Of a stretch of DNA of 64,000 nt, positions 21,101 to 33,944 are shown piece by piece. The position numbers and the translations under genes were made by a program. Under the pieces are notes generated by a model that made no database searches, was not told the origin of the DNA, and saw nothing but the letters and a program-made list of their open reading frames with translations. The stretch is from Elysia chlorotica. Lineage: Eukaryota > Mollusca > Gastropoda > Plakobranchidae. The DNA is taken from NCBI GenBank assembly GCA_003991915.1, contig RQTK01000005.1, positions 574,238 to 638,237 on the forward strand. Reading direction: 5' to 3'. Positions within the stretch are counted from its first letter, which is position 1. Every line of letters begins with the position of its first letter.

Positions 21101-24100
21101 CTGCACCAAATTGTGAGTTGAAGTCACCAGGAAGGTTGATATCTGCTTCTTGATTCCTGACGCCAATTGTTTTCAAATCAATAGTAGAATAGGTCTTTTA
21201 CTTCAGCCAAAGCTTGCAGTGTTGGAGCGATGATGCATACAAAGATGACAGGTGCAGCAAGGAAATTCTCTCTTTGCCGTCAGTGGAAGGCTCAATCATT
21301 TGAAGAAGTGTATCATATAGAGTGACTTTTTTTGGCAGAAAAGAGAACATTGTTCCTCATTCAGGGATTCTGTGTGGCTGCTATGTTCAGTCTGAACAGT
21401 TTATGATCATTGACTGTTGTCTTTTAAGCTTTGACAATTTCATCTTTCAACATGTAGGGCCTACCTAGTGTTGTTTACAATTAAACAATATAAATCAGTA
21501 TGATTCAAACTCAACAAAATACACGTGGCTCGTTAGCTTTCAATGGTTTGTTGGATGCAATGTATGTTTTAGCCATGGGCAGCATATAGTATTGTCAGTT
21601 CAGTGCGTCCACTACATTACATGAAGTGGAGCCAATGACATTGCTTTTTTTTTATCTTCTAATGTGCTAGACAGCCATCTGTTGACTGCCACTTCTGTTT
21701 CTTCCCGCTTCCCATCACGCCCACACCCTACACTTTTTTTACTCTTTGGCCCCCAATCCTTTCAGGGTAAACCTAACTATACGATGTCAGTGATCTGTTG
21801 TGGCTTGTGAGAGAAACATAATTCTTTGCCAAAGGCAAATATTTTGGGACTTAATATCAACTAGTGACTAAGTAAAGTTCTTCATATACATTTAGCAACT
21901 CTGTGAGCTTGCCAAAACCTCTGGTTTGTTGGGTGCAAGTGTGAGTATAGCATTGATTTGTTGGAAAGTGTATAAAAGGCATTCTAGTTATAGCATAGGC
22001 ACATAATCATAAACATTGATGGTAGTTGGCCTTTCTGTAAAACTAACTAATGTTTTCAGGTCTGTCCACATGTAAGGACTGATTTTTTTTTTTTTTTTTT
22101 TGAAGTAACAAGAGGATTTGAATCACCAAAAAGGGGCATTTTTTTTAACCTTTACTAACTTTATAAGCTGACGGATCAGCTTTTCTCAGTTCTAATCAAT
22201 GGTTGCTGTGTGAGAAAAAACAGTTTTGTAGTGCATTATGGGGTGGTCGACGCAGAGATGAAAGCTGCCGGTACCACATGGGCCGAGCTGACGAGGATTA
22301 GCCAAATCCGAGTGAAGGGTAGTTTCTGCAGCCCTATGTTCCACAAGGAGGCAAGAGGCTTAAACTTAACTTATTGGGTGGTATCAAAGAATCTAAAGTA
22401 AGTTTACTACAAATTAAGAGATACAACTTATATCATATTTTTAAGTTTAGTCAGAATTCTCAGATGCTAACAAGGTCTGAGAAAAAAGAAGAGAGGATTG
22501 CAGTCTCTTTCAAAATTTTAAATCATGTATATTTTGGAATGTCATCCCTTATTCTTTTGTTGAAATCCTGAATTACCCGGTACTAGTCAATATATCTTTC
22601 TCTCTCTATGTATGCAGAGTCAGATTTTAACACAAATACGTTTGAGAAAAACAATGAATCTTTCTATGAAATTATAAAGGAAAAATTATGTATTATAAAC
22701 AAAATACTTATGCAATTCAGTTTGAAACTTATCTTATCATGATTGAACTTGGAAACGTGTACTTTGAAATTTTCCCAAAAAAAAGTTTTTGTGTATATTT
22801 TAAATAATTAGTTTGCTCTTTTTTGCTCCACTTTTACTGTTTTATGTGGTTGTCTCTCTCATTATTTTCCTGCCTTGTTCTTGTATGTAGGATGATTTGG
22901 ATTACTCACTAAGACTCCCTGCTGATTTGGGCTCATCTGGTGTGATACTTTGGGGTAGCTCTGCTATGGTCGAGGGGTTTTTACTTACGGATGAAAACTT
23001 CTTAAATGTAAATTCAACACTGGGTCCATACTCCAAAGAGGTCAGTTACCAGTTTCTTTGCTTTGCTCATGTATGTAAGAAAACACTAATAAGTAGAACA
23101 GGTCCAATCAATAAAAATACTTCATTGTATCATCTTAAAAATATGTTTTCATTTTTATGTCTCATAAATATTACATATTACACATGTACTTTACAAAATT
23201 AGAGAAAAGAAGAAAGATTACTCAGTGAAAGTGTAAGGTAACATTTAGCTCTCTTGAAATAGTCTTTGGGTCGTTCAAATATACAGATCAATATAAAGAT
23301 CATTGGCTGTTGTAAGAATAGTGTCAATTGCATAGTGCGGTACCATGTATCTTTTCACACTTTTGGTTGAGTTTTATGCCCTGTATGTACTAATGTAACT
23401 TAATTTATCAACCTATTTCTGTAAGCAGCTAACTTGGCAATATAGGAAAAAGAATGAAAAACAGTCATATTTTCTTTTGCTGCCGTCAAAATTGTGTTCA
23501 TTATACTATATTCTTTTTGTGGGTTTGTTTGTTGCTTTTTTGTTTGGGGAGGGGAGGAGTGGTGCAGTACTTTGTTAATATTTATTGTTCTTTTGTGTTC
23601 ATGACTTTGTTTATGTTTTTTCTGTACCAATCTCTCAAGTCTTCTGTAGCATCTTATTTTTTGGGTTTTTTTTTTTTTTCCTGCGATTTTAAGGAAAGAA
23701 AGATAATTAGGCTGCCTCGATTTAAAACTAATTATTAGATATATTGCAACCATCTCTGTTTCAGGGGAGGGAAAGGGGGGGGGGGGGGAAGAGAGTTATG
23801 ACTGTGTACAAATCACTACTAGTAAAAAGCTTCTCTTGAAGAATTTTTTTTACTAATAACGCAATTGGCTTAGTTGCTGTTACATTAGTTAGCGCAAATG
23901 ACCATGTCTAGGCAAGGCAAAAAGATGCTGCATAGAGGCTGAAGGTTCAAATCTTGTTCAAGTAAGCCTTATTCACATATGTCTAATTTCTTGTCCAGTC
24001 GCCTTTTTTCCTATACAATGAATATGTTAGCCACTTGCTAGCTCTATGTTTCTGATCGCTTCCTCTTTTCTTTCAAAGATGGGACAAACATTATGAAGAG

Positions 24101-24805
24101 ATGAAGACTGTTATGACTTTTGGCATCGAATAAACTCACACGTTTATTTGTTTTTTATTATCGTCTTTTCAGGTGATGGACTTCTTCAGCAATTGCTCCC
24201 TGCAGTTGTGTTCAGGCCACGGCCGCTGTGTGAGGAAGGATCTGGAGACTGTGTATCAGAGACACTTAGCCCTAACAGATACAAGTCGTCAAACATGCGC
24301 AATTCCTTCGTACAAACTGCAAAACAAGCACAATACCAACAGAGATAAGAGTAACAAAAATCATTCTGGAAAAACAAGGGTAGTTAACTATGATAAGAGA
24401 ATCGTATTTGGTAATTCCCTGAACAGACCAAGTGTTTCCGAAAAAACAGCCTCGCCTGTGAACAGATGGGCAGAACGATCATACACAAAGAAGAGGGGAA
24501 CGTTTCTCAATGATTTTCAGCATACATCTTTGGAATTTTTTTCAAACATTAAGAAGCTGATATCAGAGTATTCTCTAGACAAAGATGATACCAATATTAA
24601 GATTAATAAAAACACAATAGAGTCGATGCAGCACTCTCCATACAAGGTTGTTGACAGAACCCGGTCTTTGGCTCATGAGATGGGACTTCATTGGAACTCT
24701 CCACAAAAGAGAGTAAGACGGTCTCTTTCAATGGGAAATATTGATGATTATGTTTGCAAATGCTTAGCTGGATGGTCAGGCCCTCATTGCGACCAAAAGC
24801 AGTAG
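17765..24805 (+). CDS. Hyaluronidase, glycoside hydrolase family 56
   Basis: Hydrolyses hyaluronan and possibly chondroitin in the extracellular matrix or lysosome. Six exons join to 1,704 nt (567 aa): 17765-18112, 18498-18742, 19051-19176, 20060-20261, 22891-23040, 24173-24805. Residues about 20-38 are a hydrophobic signal or anchor. The catalytic motif GVIDFERWRP places the Asp/Glu pair at 147 and 149; vertebrate enzymes usually have Trp where this has Phe. Other family marks are KPFLVVWNHPTSAC, STGLYPSIY, SGVILWGSS and a C-terminal EGF-like module (CSLQLCSGHGRC...CKCLAGWSGPHC). The EGF-like module is split by about 175 residues between its Cys-376 and Cys-552, far more than in typical hyaluronidases. 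I start at ATG 17765 because upstream in-frame GTG 17756 is not a normal eukaryotic start. Family assignment is firm; substrate preference is not. Confidence 0.92.
18498..18742 (+). CDS. Hyaluronidase exon 2, catalytic
   Basis: Acceptor tttacag. It carries the catalytic motif FSGLGVIDFERWRPLYFLNF and ends EFELAAR at donor gtattg, phase 2. Confidence 0.9.
18790..18865 (+). mobile_element. tRNA-like SINE fragment in hyaluronidase intron 2
   Basis: GCCGTTAGTGCAATGGTTTC and GAGCGAATTCTATCTC sit at A-box/B-box-like spacing. Decayed. Confidence 0.4.
19051..19176 (+). CDS. Hyaluronidase exon 3
   Basis: Acceptor tttttacag. Encodes KWGYYGYPRCWDKNC and ends NNDK at AA|gtaatg, phase 2. Confidence 0.85.
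20060..20261 (+). CDS. Hyaluronidase exon 4
   Basis: The acceptor is cctcag at 20059. Joining exon 3 to it gives NNDKMSWVFAASTGLYPSIY, the expected family sequence. The upstream extension of the open frame is intron. Donor CCA|gtaagt. Confidence 0.85.
20884..20943. repeat. 30-bp tandem duplication
   Basis: AATCACTCTTGGTGATGATC plus AGTTTCAGCT occurs twice in a row. Confidence 0.9.
20905..21260 (-). mobile_element. LINE endonuclease-domain fragment
   Basis: Minus-strand residues APTLQALAEVKDLFYY, then (after an in-frame stop/frame change) LPGDFNSQFGADQESWPNVL, match the AP-endonuclease domain of non-LTR retrotransposons (VYAPT...GDFNAKVG-type motifs). It lies in hyaluronidase intron 4 and is a broken remnant. 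Confidence 0.65.
22205..22372 (+). mobile_element. LINE reverse-transcriptase C-terminal remnant
   Basis: EMKAAGTTWAELTRISQIRV resembles the conserved tail of mollusc and echinoderm LINE ORF2 proteins (TW...L.R.AQ.R pattern). It is short and on the opposite strand from the endonuclease fragment, so it comes from a different insertion. Confidence 0.4.
22891..23040 (+). CDS. Hyaluronidase exon 5
   Basis: Acceptor tatgtag. DDLDYSLRLPADLGSSGVIL, then WGSS, continues exon 4 in phase 0. Donor GAG|gtcagt. Confidence 0.88.
23865..23970 (+). mobile_element. tRNA-like SINE fragment in hyaluronidase intron 5
   Basis: An A-box-like segment around TGGCTTAGTTGCTGTTACAT, and a B-box-like GAAGGTTCAAATCTTGTTCA about 55-60 bp further on. 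Confidence 0.45.
24173..24805 (+). CDS. Hyaluronidase exon 6, EGF-like module with long insertion
   Basis: Acceptor cttttcag. It contains both halves of the EGF-like module around a charged insertion, with a furin-type KRVRR site just before the second half (about residues 536-540). The stop is TAG at 24803-24805. Confidence 0.9.
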   Translation: MMDFFSNCSLQLCSGHGRCVRKDLETVYQRHLALTDTSRQTCAIPSYKLQNKHNTNRDKSNKNHSGKTRVVNYDKRIVFGNSLNRPSVSEKTASPVNRWAERSYTKKRGTFLNDFQHTSLEFFSNIKKLISEYSLDKDDTNIKINKNTIESMQHSPYKVVDRTRSLAHEMGLHWNSPQKRVRRSLSMGNIDDYVCKCLAGWSGPHCDQKQ

Positions 24806-24850
24806 TTTCACATATGTTAATTCCCTTTTTAACTGTATATATAAACAGTT

Positions 24851-24856
24851 ATTAAA
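24851..24856 (+). terminator. Candidate poly(A) signal ATTAAA
   Basis: Variant poly(A) hexamer 46 nt after the hyaluronidase stop codon. A canonical AATAAA lies further on, at 25405-25410, so either could be used. Confidence 0.35.
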
Positions 24857-24869
24857 CAGTATTATTTGT

Positions 24870-26559
24870 AGGAGATAGGTACTTTACTATGACGGTCCCT
24901 CGGTTCCCATGGAGCATCGTATATGTCAAAAAACACTCTAAAGTACATATTTTCTGTGAATTTCATGTAATACAATATTCTTGCCAGTTTGTATTTGTGT
25001 GTGGTGAGAGCCTTGTAAAGTAGAGTAACAGGCACTCACCAGTGACAACTCTTAAGGTTGGATATATTGCTTAAACAACACAAACTAAGATCTGTCATGC
25101 TTGGTGAACTATATCTTATTCAATGATGAACTTCCTACTGGGTGCATCACTGCCTTGAAAAGTTGCATTTTTTTTACCATAAATTTAAGGACATAATATG
25201 GTTATAAATGCCTCTGCGTGAACAGCCTAAAGCCTTGGCTGCACATGAACTTATGTCCAGATAAAATTGCTTTGAATTGAATAGTGTTGTATAGTTGGCA
25301 ACACTTTATCTACATTGTGATCTATATACACGCAGAAGTCATAAATGCATATAAACTGCATTCTTGGTGCATTCCATTTTATAAAAAGGTATAAATTTAC
25401 AAAAAATAAAACTTTGTTTCCTCACCACTCCTAGTCAACAACTATGGCACTTTTATATTGTTGTTGTTGTTGTTGTCTTGGAAATAGCATTACTATAGTA
25501 GTAATATAAGTAAAGTAGTAGGAGTAGGAGTGGTGGTGGTGGTGGTGGTAGTGGAACACATAGTAATAATACTAATAATAAGTAGAATTTAAAAGTGTCA
25601 TTCCTGATGGGCGTGGCAATGGAGCTGGAAGCGACAGTTGTACCCAGTGCATCTAGTACTTGCTGGTGATAAAAAAAGGGAAAATCTGAAATTGTCTATT
25701 TGTTGCAGTGTAACAATTTTTTACCCATGGAGCAATTTTACCTGCGACATACTGTCGTGGCTCAAATTATGGAATGAGTACATGTATAATTATTTAATTT
25801 TTTGTTGAACAAATTGACGTAATTTGTCAATGTTACTTTTTTTTTTCAAACTTAACATAACCAAGTGTATTTTGTGGGTACATTTTACTTACTTCAGATG
25901 AAGTAACTGAACGAGAAGCACGGATTTTTTCAGCATTGTTTAAAAAAGTAGGTTTAGTCAATAAGAATGCTTGACAATGCACCAATTTTTTTTTTATCTT
26001 GTGGGTTGAACCATGTGTGGAATATTGACATGCTAATCATTAAATGATCGCACACGCACGCACACATATAATGAATATATATATATATATATATATATAC
26101 TCATTGCATACGACATATAATTTGTATATGATTATATACACACACTATATGTTGTATGCAAACTTAATTTGACCCGCGTCTATAATTATACAGCCTGTTT
26201 TAATTTAACACCGTTCTAATCTCTTTATATTATATGAGTTAACTGTTGAGGCTATGAACACGTAAGACGCCTACAATGAATCATCAACTGGATTAGTAAC
26301 ACATGAGCTGGAAGACCAGGAGAATCTATGTCCCTTCTTATACTACCTTCGTTCTTCTGGCCTCCCTTCAGTTTATTTTATGCTTGTGAATTTTACCAAA
26401 CTGCCTCTCTATTTCCCCTCACTATTACCCATCTTTTTCTTCTTCTTCTATTTTCCTCTTTCTCTCTCTCTCTCTAGCCTTTCCTCTTATTTCTTGTTCT
26501 TTATCTGTCTGTGTCTGTGTCTCTGTTTCTTTCTTGTTCTTTATCTGTCTCTGTATCTG

Positions 26560-26609
<50 letters not shown>

Positions 26610-27370
26610 GCTATTTCTCACCCCACCCGCACCCCCTTTATGACTCACGCGGACCCCTAACGATCTCTCACACCCTTTATCCTATGTCTAACTCTAATCT
26701 TTACGCTGCATTATATTATTTCCCTTAAAACAATAATGAAGATTTTAATGGAGAAGTGTAATTTAGAAAAGAAGAGCACATTAAATATAAAAAGTTATTT
26801 TAAATTTTGGAATACATGCGTATTGAAAAATTCGGCTATTCTTTTATTTTTTTTGTAAACGTTTTCTTAATTTTACTGGTTGTTGCCTCGTGACATCGGC
26901 TCTCCAGAAATCATCTTCGGGGTCTCAAATTGAACAGAGTTCTATCATCTCTTAGCAGAAAGAAAGAAATGATATTTTAAAGGGGCAAAAATTTAAACGG
27001 AAACCTCAAGAAAAACGTTTAGATCTCAAATAATTATCGTTGGACAATACAATCATGCATTTCTAGCCTTTCTTTTTTCTTCAATTAGGCCTACTCTGGC
27101 TGTGTCTCCCTGTCTCTGTTTTGCTCTTATCTCCCTGTCTCTGTTTTTCTCTAATGTCTCTGTCTCTCTCTTGTAATTATAACTATGTAGGCTGTCGTGT
27201 TTCCCTGTACCCGCGTCGTTTAATATTTCATAAGCATCTTCTTTCAATTTACCTTTTATTTTATTTTTTACTCTCTTATATCTTGCTCTAAATAATTTTC
27301 AGCTACCCAAACATATTTTTTAAAAATATTATTTTAATATTGTTTGGTACATGAATTTGTTTTTGTTACT
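24870..27370. other. Gene-free stretch after hyaluronidase
   Basis: 3' flank, then AT-rich DNA with a TG/GGT-rich patch near 25.5 kb, (AT)n near 26.08 kb and a (CT)n tract at 26562-26606. No coding signal seen. Confidence 0.6.
26562..26606. repeat. (CT)n microsatellite
   Basis: About 45 bp of CT repeat inside a longer pyrimidine-rich region. Confidence 0.95.
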
Positions 27371-27373
27371 CCA

Positions 27374-27376
<3 letters not shown>

Positions 27377-27446
<70 letters not shown>

Positions 27447-27636
27447 CCTCCCTCTCCCCCTCTCTATAACTAGAAATATTAAGAAAAACAAGAAATCTCT
27501 GTATTGCAGCACATAAAATTATCCCCCCCCCCCTGTGTGTATCTATCTATCTATCTATCTATCTGTGTATCTATCTATATATCTTTCTATCTATCTATCT
27601 ACTATCTATCTATCTATCAATCTATCTACCTATCTA

Positions 27637-27704
<68 letters not shown>

Positions 27705-27713
27705 CATCTATCT
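27377..27713. repeat. Compound (CT)n and (TATC)n microsatellite
   Basis: (CT)n at 27377-27443, then a (TATC)n array at 27541-27713 with a few interruptions. Open frames here read only Leu/Ser/Ile/Tyr repeats. Confidence 0.95.
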
Positions 27714-27839
27714 ATCAACCTACCTACCTTTTTGTCTCTCCTATTCTGTGCGTGTTTCCCTTTCTCATTATTTACCCCAAATTTCCACTTTCCATTCGTG
27801 TTCATTTCTCTTGCTGTCATGTCCCTACCACTCATTTGC

Positions 27840-28480
27840 TCCCATACAAGCAATCAGCCCGACCCGGTCAGACATTGCGAAAGCTTTGCACAGTCCATTT
27901 CACGGACATTTCCCCCCTTATTCCAGAATGTAATTGAAAGGCCAGAGGAGCTGTTTTCCGAATCCCGCAAGTAATTGCGATGGATGTGACTGTGCATTAT
28001 TCCTATGGACATGTTCCGTCAAACAAATTTCTGTCAAGCCCGGGAACTCTCCTCCCCCTGCTGTTTCTCTTCACTATCGGAGCTCTCTCTGTCAGCCAAT
28101 AAAGTTTTGCGAAACTGGGGCCCATAACAAAGGTGAAGACGATAGGTAAGGGAAACTGCACCAGCGGCCAATCATAGCTTTATTTTAGACATGCGGAGGG
28201 AACGAGAGACCAGAAGACCCCATTGCAAACGGGAGTTATTATGCCTTTCGTTATCGTCATGTGGATCGCAATGCCTGTGATAGCTCCGCATCTTCTGCTT
28301 CTCTCAGCTGCACGCTGATCAATTATTTACTTAGATTAGGGGCAGGGAAAGAATGGAGGGCAGAAGTGGGTCACATCCGATGACTCACCGCTATTATTGA
28401 ACTGCCTTTGGTGAAAAGCTGGCAAACTGGAGGCTGTCACGAGCTTTCACGAGCTTTCACCCAGCAATCACAAGAATGCT
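27840..28480. promoter_or_regulatory. Candidate cis-regulatory island
   Basis: A compact stretch, richer in G+C than its flanks and free of microsatellites, right after the 27.4-27.7 kb repeats. It contains GCCAATAAAGTTTTGCG, GGGGCCCATAACAAAG, GCCAATCATAGC and CTTTATTTTA, homeodomain- and CCAAT-type sites. There is no convincing open frame and no known gene start. Weak, composition-based call. Confidence 0.22.
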
Positions 28481-28499
28481 GGAGAAGCGAAATCGAGAG

Positions 28500-31400
28500 G
28501 TTTTCACCATTACTACACCATACATGTATTTTTTCTCTTCTCTATTTAGATCTAGTACACAATGCCCCCTTCTTCTTTTTAATTAATTTTTTTCAAAGCT
28601 TGCTTTTACTCACGTGCACCGTATTTTCTTAACTTCCTAAGTTTATGTTTTGGGAATCGTTGATATGACTTTTTGTGATACCTGCTATCGAAAACTATAG
28701 AAAGGTATTAATATTTCTGCATGATGTAAAGTACATGTTAGTTACTTAAGATAAATGTTAATCACCACAGCTGCACTGTCAATGTACAGATAAAAAATGA
28801 TCTAGTTCCGAAGTTAAAATGTGTATTTTAAATCCTATTCATAAAGAGAGACTCCAGATAGCTACGTTCCTAGTGTTCTAATGCTCGGTTCTCCATTGGT
28901 GATCCTTTTCCGTGTAAAACTCTGCGTCAAATATAGTGCACGCCGTCTGATCAAAGATAACTTGTCAAAGGATATGGAATTGAATATGAATAGTTCTGTT
29001 GTACCACATCAATGATACCCTATTATACCCTTCTATTGTTTACTTATATTTAGGATGTGTTGCTTTTTTATGTAATGACAGAGAAGATCTAAAACAATGA
29101 CTAAAATTTTAATGGTGTGCGTATGCATACATGAAATTCCAAATCTTCATTATTATGAAAATAAACTGTATCTAATAATATATTTTGACGAGCATAATAA
29201 TTGTTGTAAGAATGCTTTCCACTGTCTGCGCCACTCAACATTCTCCAGCTTTACTTAGTCTCTACAAACTTTTAAGAACTGTGAGCATAAGCCCTACCTC
29301 GGTACTTACTGGCATTTCCTAGGATACATTTGTTTGGACAAGATACGCTATTTTCTTGCCTGTATCACTCTTGGAATTTCTATAACATAATTATAAAATT
29401 TGTATTAACTTTTTGCCGTTTCGGTAAAAAATGCTAAAGAACCCAAGATAAAAGAAAGCCAATAGAGAATTACACAGTTTCGCACTCAATTGTCCTCGCT
29501 TTTATTCCTTCCAAGTATTGACAGGCTCTCCGCTTCGATCGCACTTTGAAACCTCGATTATGTAGAAATAAAAGGGGAGGGGGGGGGGGGGAGAGATTTG
29601 TTATTATTTATCTCTAGCTCCTACAATTGAGTTTCACTTGATAATTTGAATGATTTATATCACCAGCAAATTCCATTTCTGCAAAATTTCCATGTCGGTT
29701 TCTTTTCCATTTATTTTTCTTGCTATCAAAACAGCCAAACTTAAAATATTTAGAAAACACCTCTCATAATTGGATCTTATTCTTTGTCTTGCTGCTTTTC
29801 CTTTGAGATGCCTCATTTAGCACTACCTAAACTAGAACAATATGCACGTAATTTTTTATGTGGTTATTGTAATTTCACTCGCGTCAGTATAAAGCTTCAA
29901 TTAAACCAAGACAATAAAAGATGTTTCTCAAGGCGGCATCGTAATCCAAGAAGACCTCTTGTCCATAGGAGTTTTGTCCTATGCATCGCTTATCGTTCTC
30001 AGTGGCATGAGCATAGTTGATTGACGTTGCTTCCGAAAGTGAACATAGCGTACTGTTTTTGTTAAGGATGAATACTTTGAATATCATACATTATTAGACA
30101 TAAAAAATGTTATATGTATGTTATATGTATGTACTTTACTAACCTGAACTAATACAAGCACACGAATTGCACTAAGAAAGTAACATAAGGACCAGGGCTG
30201 CCTATTAAAAAAAACAACCCACCCACACACAAAGTTAAAACCTCATAAAACACCCTTCCACAGGTCGTAAGTTTGTGCTGTTGGCGTGGAATTCGGTGCG
30301 CTGAGAAGATCATGACCGTGTACCAATTCACCGATTAAATTATGCCATGAAGCAGCAAAGCTACATGCATGCAATTCGGTATGACATGATGAATTCGATC
30401 AATGCAACACATTAATGATAATGAGGATCAATAGAGCTCACCAATTGAGGCCTAATTAATAACTACACATTCAGGCCCCCAAGAGACAGAAATGATATCT
30501 AGTCGTGTTAATATCATAGCTTACAGGGTAGGATTGAATTGAGTTTGTTTAATCTTAATTAATAATACCCAACGTCAGTAGCAAGACTATGTTGTGGGCG
30601 GGTCCCAAGACTAAAGTTTGATAATTTTATGTGCTGCCACACAGAGATTTCTTATTTTTCTTAATATTTATAGTTATTGCAAGGGTTCTCGTTACTCGTT
30701 ATTCCCAAGACTACCCTGGTATATCTAGATTTATATATATCTTTTACACATACCACGTGTCTTTTTGTTTCAGTTGTTTTATTATTTACCAGGATAGCAA
30801 GTTACATACGTTGGCCCACTACCTTAATACAATTCATGAGTTCTATGAGAGGGTGAAAGGAGATGAAATTTAACTGTACTATTCAATTGTATAGACTCAG
30901 GTATATGGCGAATTAGGCATTGTAAAACAGTACTAGGGATGAGCATAATGTATGTAAATATGTAATGTAATCTATTAATCATCAAATTGTGTCTTTAGAC
31001 AGGAACGACATCTCGCTATTTTTGAAAAAAAAAATAAAGGATTTTTTTATACATTCTAACGTAAGATTTTTGGTGGTCCTGCCTTTCTTTGATGTGATGG
31101 CTACAGATGTGTCCAATGCCGAAAAAAATAGGTATTTAAAATCTTCCCCGAAATAGCTGTGCACGGTCAGCTGTCAAGAGTTTTTACCATTTATTTATAT
31201 ATTTACATGTATTTTCTGCCGTAATCGATTTAGTAATACAATTTACAACACATTCACTTATTAACAAACACAAAGGTACTCATATTTTGTATAGGTAAAT
31301 AAATTTTTATTACTTTCTTTACAAACATGAAATCACAATTGAGACCAGTGGGGATCGATCACGAGGTAATAATGATAATAATAGAGACAGCAATATTCAT

Positions 31401-32150
31401 ATACTATACTTAAACCTTTTTCTCTCACAGCCTTATTACGATTCATTTCAAACACATCGTACTCAAGTAAAACCACTATTTTAAGACACTTTAAATCTCT
31501 TGTATCCACATTCATTAGACTAGATTCCATCCAACAAATTCAAAATATCATTTTCCTTAAGACACTCTTCTTTACTCGCTACACAAACAAAAAAAGAAAA
31601 GGAAAGAAAAGACCGCTAGAAAACAACATTATTTTTACAATATTATATTCTTCTACAATTATTTGTAAAAGTTTAACATCCATGGTTATTAGACACAAGA
31701 TATTTGTCTACACATTTTAAGGATCACAACATATAGTGCTCAACGGAAACTTCATATTTATAACACGCAATTGAATAAAGAAGAATACAATATGATTATG
31801 CTCTTTTTTTATGTATAAATGCGAGGGTGAGTTGACAAGTTAAAAAAACAGCCGACAATTATATCAGATTTCAGTTGGTGATGCACATTCTAGACGATAG
31901 AATATTATTATATAATAATTTCAACTATAAAGTACTTTCCTTTATTATTCAAAGTTTGGTTATACAAAAGGACATACCAATTACAAGTATTTACTTAGAT
32001 GGATTGGTGCAAAAGTAAATATATCTAGTTACACGGAGGATGAGTCATGTTCAGCGTGAAGAGCTTAGTAATAGAATACAATGATGATGGATTGAGTTGT
32101 TGTGATGAAATTTCGGACATGTAATGAGACAAAACTCATAATTATAAAAC
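28500..32150. other. Gene-free AT-rich stretch
   Basis: No domain-like open frame, splice-framed exon or recognisable transposon on either strand. One short G-rich run near 29575-29592. Confidence 0.55.
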
Positions 32151-32201
32151 TAACATAGATGTTAGGAGTAGAAGTAACAGCTGTACTTGTAGTGGTAGTA
32201 G

Positions 32202-32336
<135 letters not shown>

Positions 32337-33944
32337 AGAGCTATTGGTGGTAGCAATATGCTAGCACTTCCACAGTTATTATTAATCCATAGCTATTATT
32401 TCAACACTCACGTTGATAATTTAATTGATGATAGTAGTGATCATGATGGTATTGGTAATAAAGGAATGGAGTTAGCCCTCAATGAGTGTATTCGCTGGGC
32501 CTGCTATTTAACAATTGCATATAGTGAGTGACATTCACACTGTTGTTCATTTAAATAATAATTTATAAAGTTATATAAATTTGATGATTTAACTTACAAG
32601 TTATGACACGCAAAATTCGTTTCGGTTTCTGTTTTATTCACATATGACATAAACGTAGAAATCTTCGGGTAATGTATTTGAATAAAACTGCCAATGAAGC
32701 GCCTCTTGGCCAGCAAGCCTCGAGATAATATGTCCTACTAGTTTTCTTAGCCAATAATATAATGGTGTAATGTTGGTAACTGTACCGCACACTCATACAG
32801 CCACGGTAAAAACGACTAACATGTAAATTTAAAACAGTTCCCAGCTTAGTTTTCGTGTAACTGATAATTCACACGCCATCCTGTTCTCTAGTAATAAAAA
32901 ACACATATCTCTATTTACCTCATTCACTACCCCTCTCTGCAACTGACTCCTTTTTTTGCCCTCCGCTTTCTATCTATCTGTCTCCGTTTGTTTATTTGGC
33001 TAACTCTCTCTCTAATCACGCCGCTTTGAGTACCATATAATAATATAATATAAGAACAAATATTTAAATTATGCCCTTGTTTTTATTGATCCTAAATCAT
33101 TTTAAGTTTATTCCTTTCTTCGGTGTTTTCAAATGTATTTCTTTGATGTTTTGTTTTTATGGCGTAAATATTTCACGCAAAGAAATTTAAAAAACATAAG
33201 TTTGAATGTACATGAAATATATTTTCCCATTTTATTAAAGGATAACATTTATTTGATATCTAACCTCTAGTGCAGAGCAGAACCAGCACGCATATGAGAG
33301 CAAAGAAACTGTAGAAGACTGTGGAAACTCGCTACAAAGCAACAAAAGGTTACAACACTAAATCTTCCAGATGTGCAACAGAAAAAAAGAAAAGCACATA
33401 CAAGCAGTAGAAATAAATAAATAACAAAAAAAAAATAAAATAAAAAAACTTAAAAAAAACAAAACAAAACAAAACAAAAAACAGTAGATATAAATAAATA
33501 ACGAAAAAAAGCAAGCTTCTGAATCTCACTTTTCCTTTTTCTTTTTATTTCAACCAATAACGACAAAAATTTATCATAACAATGTGTAAACTGCTAAGAA
33601 TTACACTATTTTCTTTACAAGTCTTTGAATAATAATCATCATCACTAATACTGCAGATTTAATAATCAATGAAAGAATACGTAAAAACATATAAATTACA
33701 AATTTAAACTAACAATATAAAACGCATGAACAAATACATTTGTACAAAAAGCCCGATTGCAAAGCAAAGACAGGAAATAACAAAGAAATATTTTCTCTTA
33801 GAAAGCAACAAAGCAAAAATCAAAGGAAAAAAGGGTAACTTGTCAACTGTGCAAATTATAAAACGTAAGACACATAATATGCAAAAACACACAAATCCTA
33901 ACTAAAAACATGATTAATTATATTTTTAGGAATCTTCCCCAAAA

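Noticed and set aside
27504..27974. 156-codon frame rich in Tyr/Leu/Ser/Ile
   Set aside because: Product of the (TATC)n microsatellite, with no start context, exon structure or domain.
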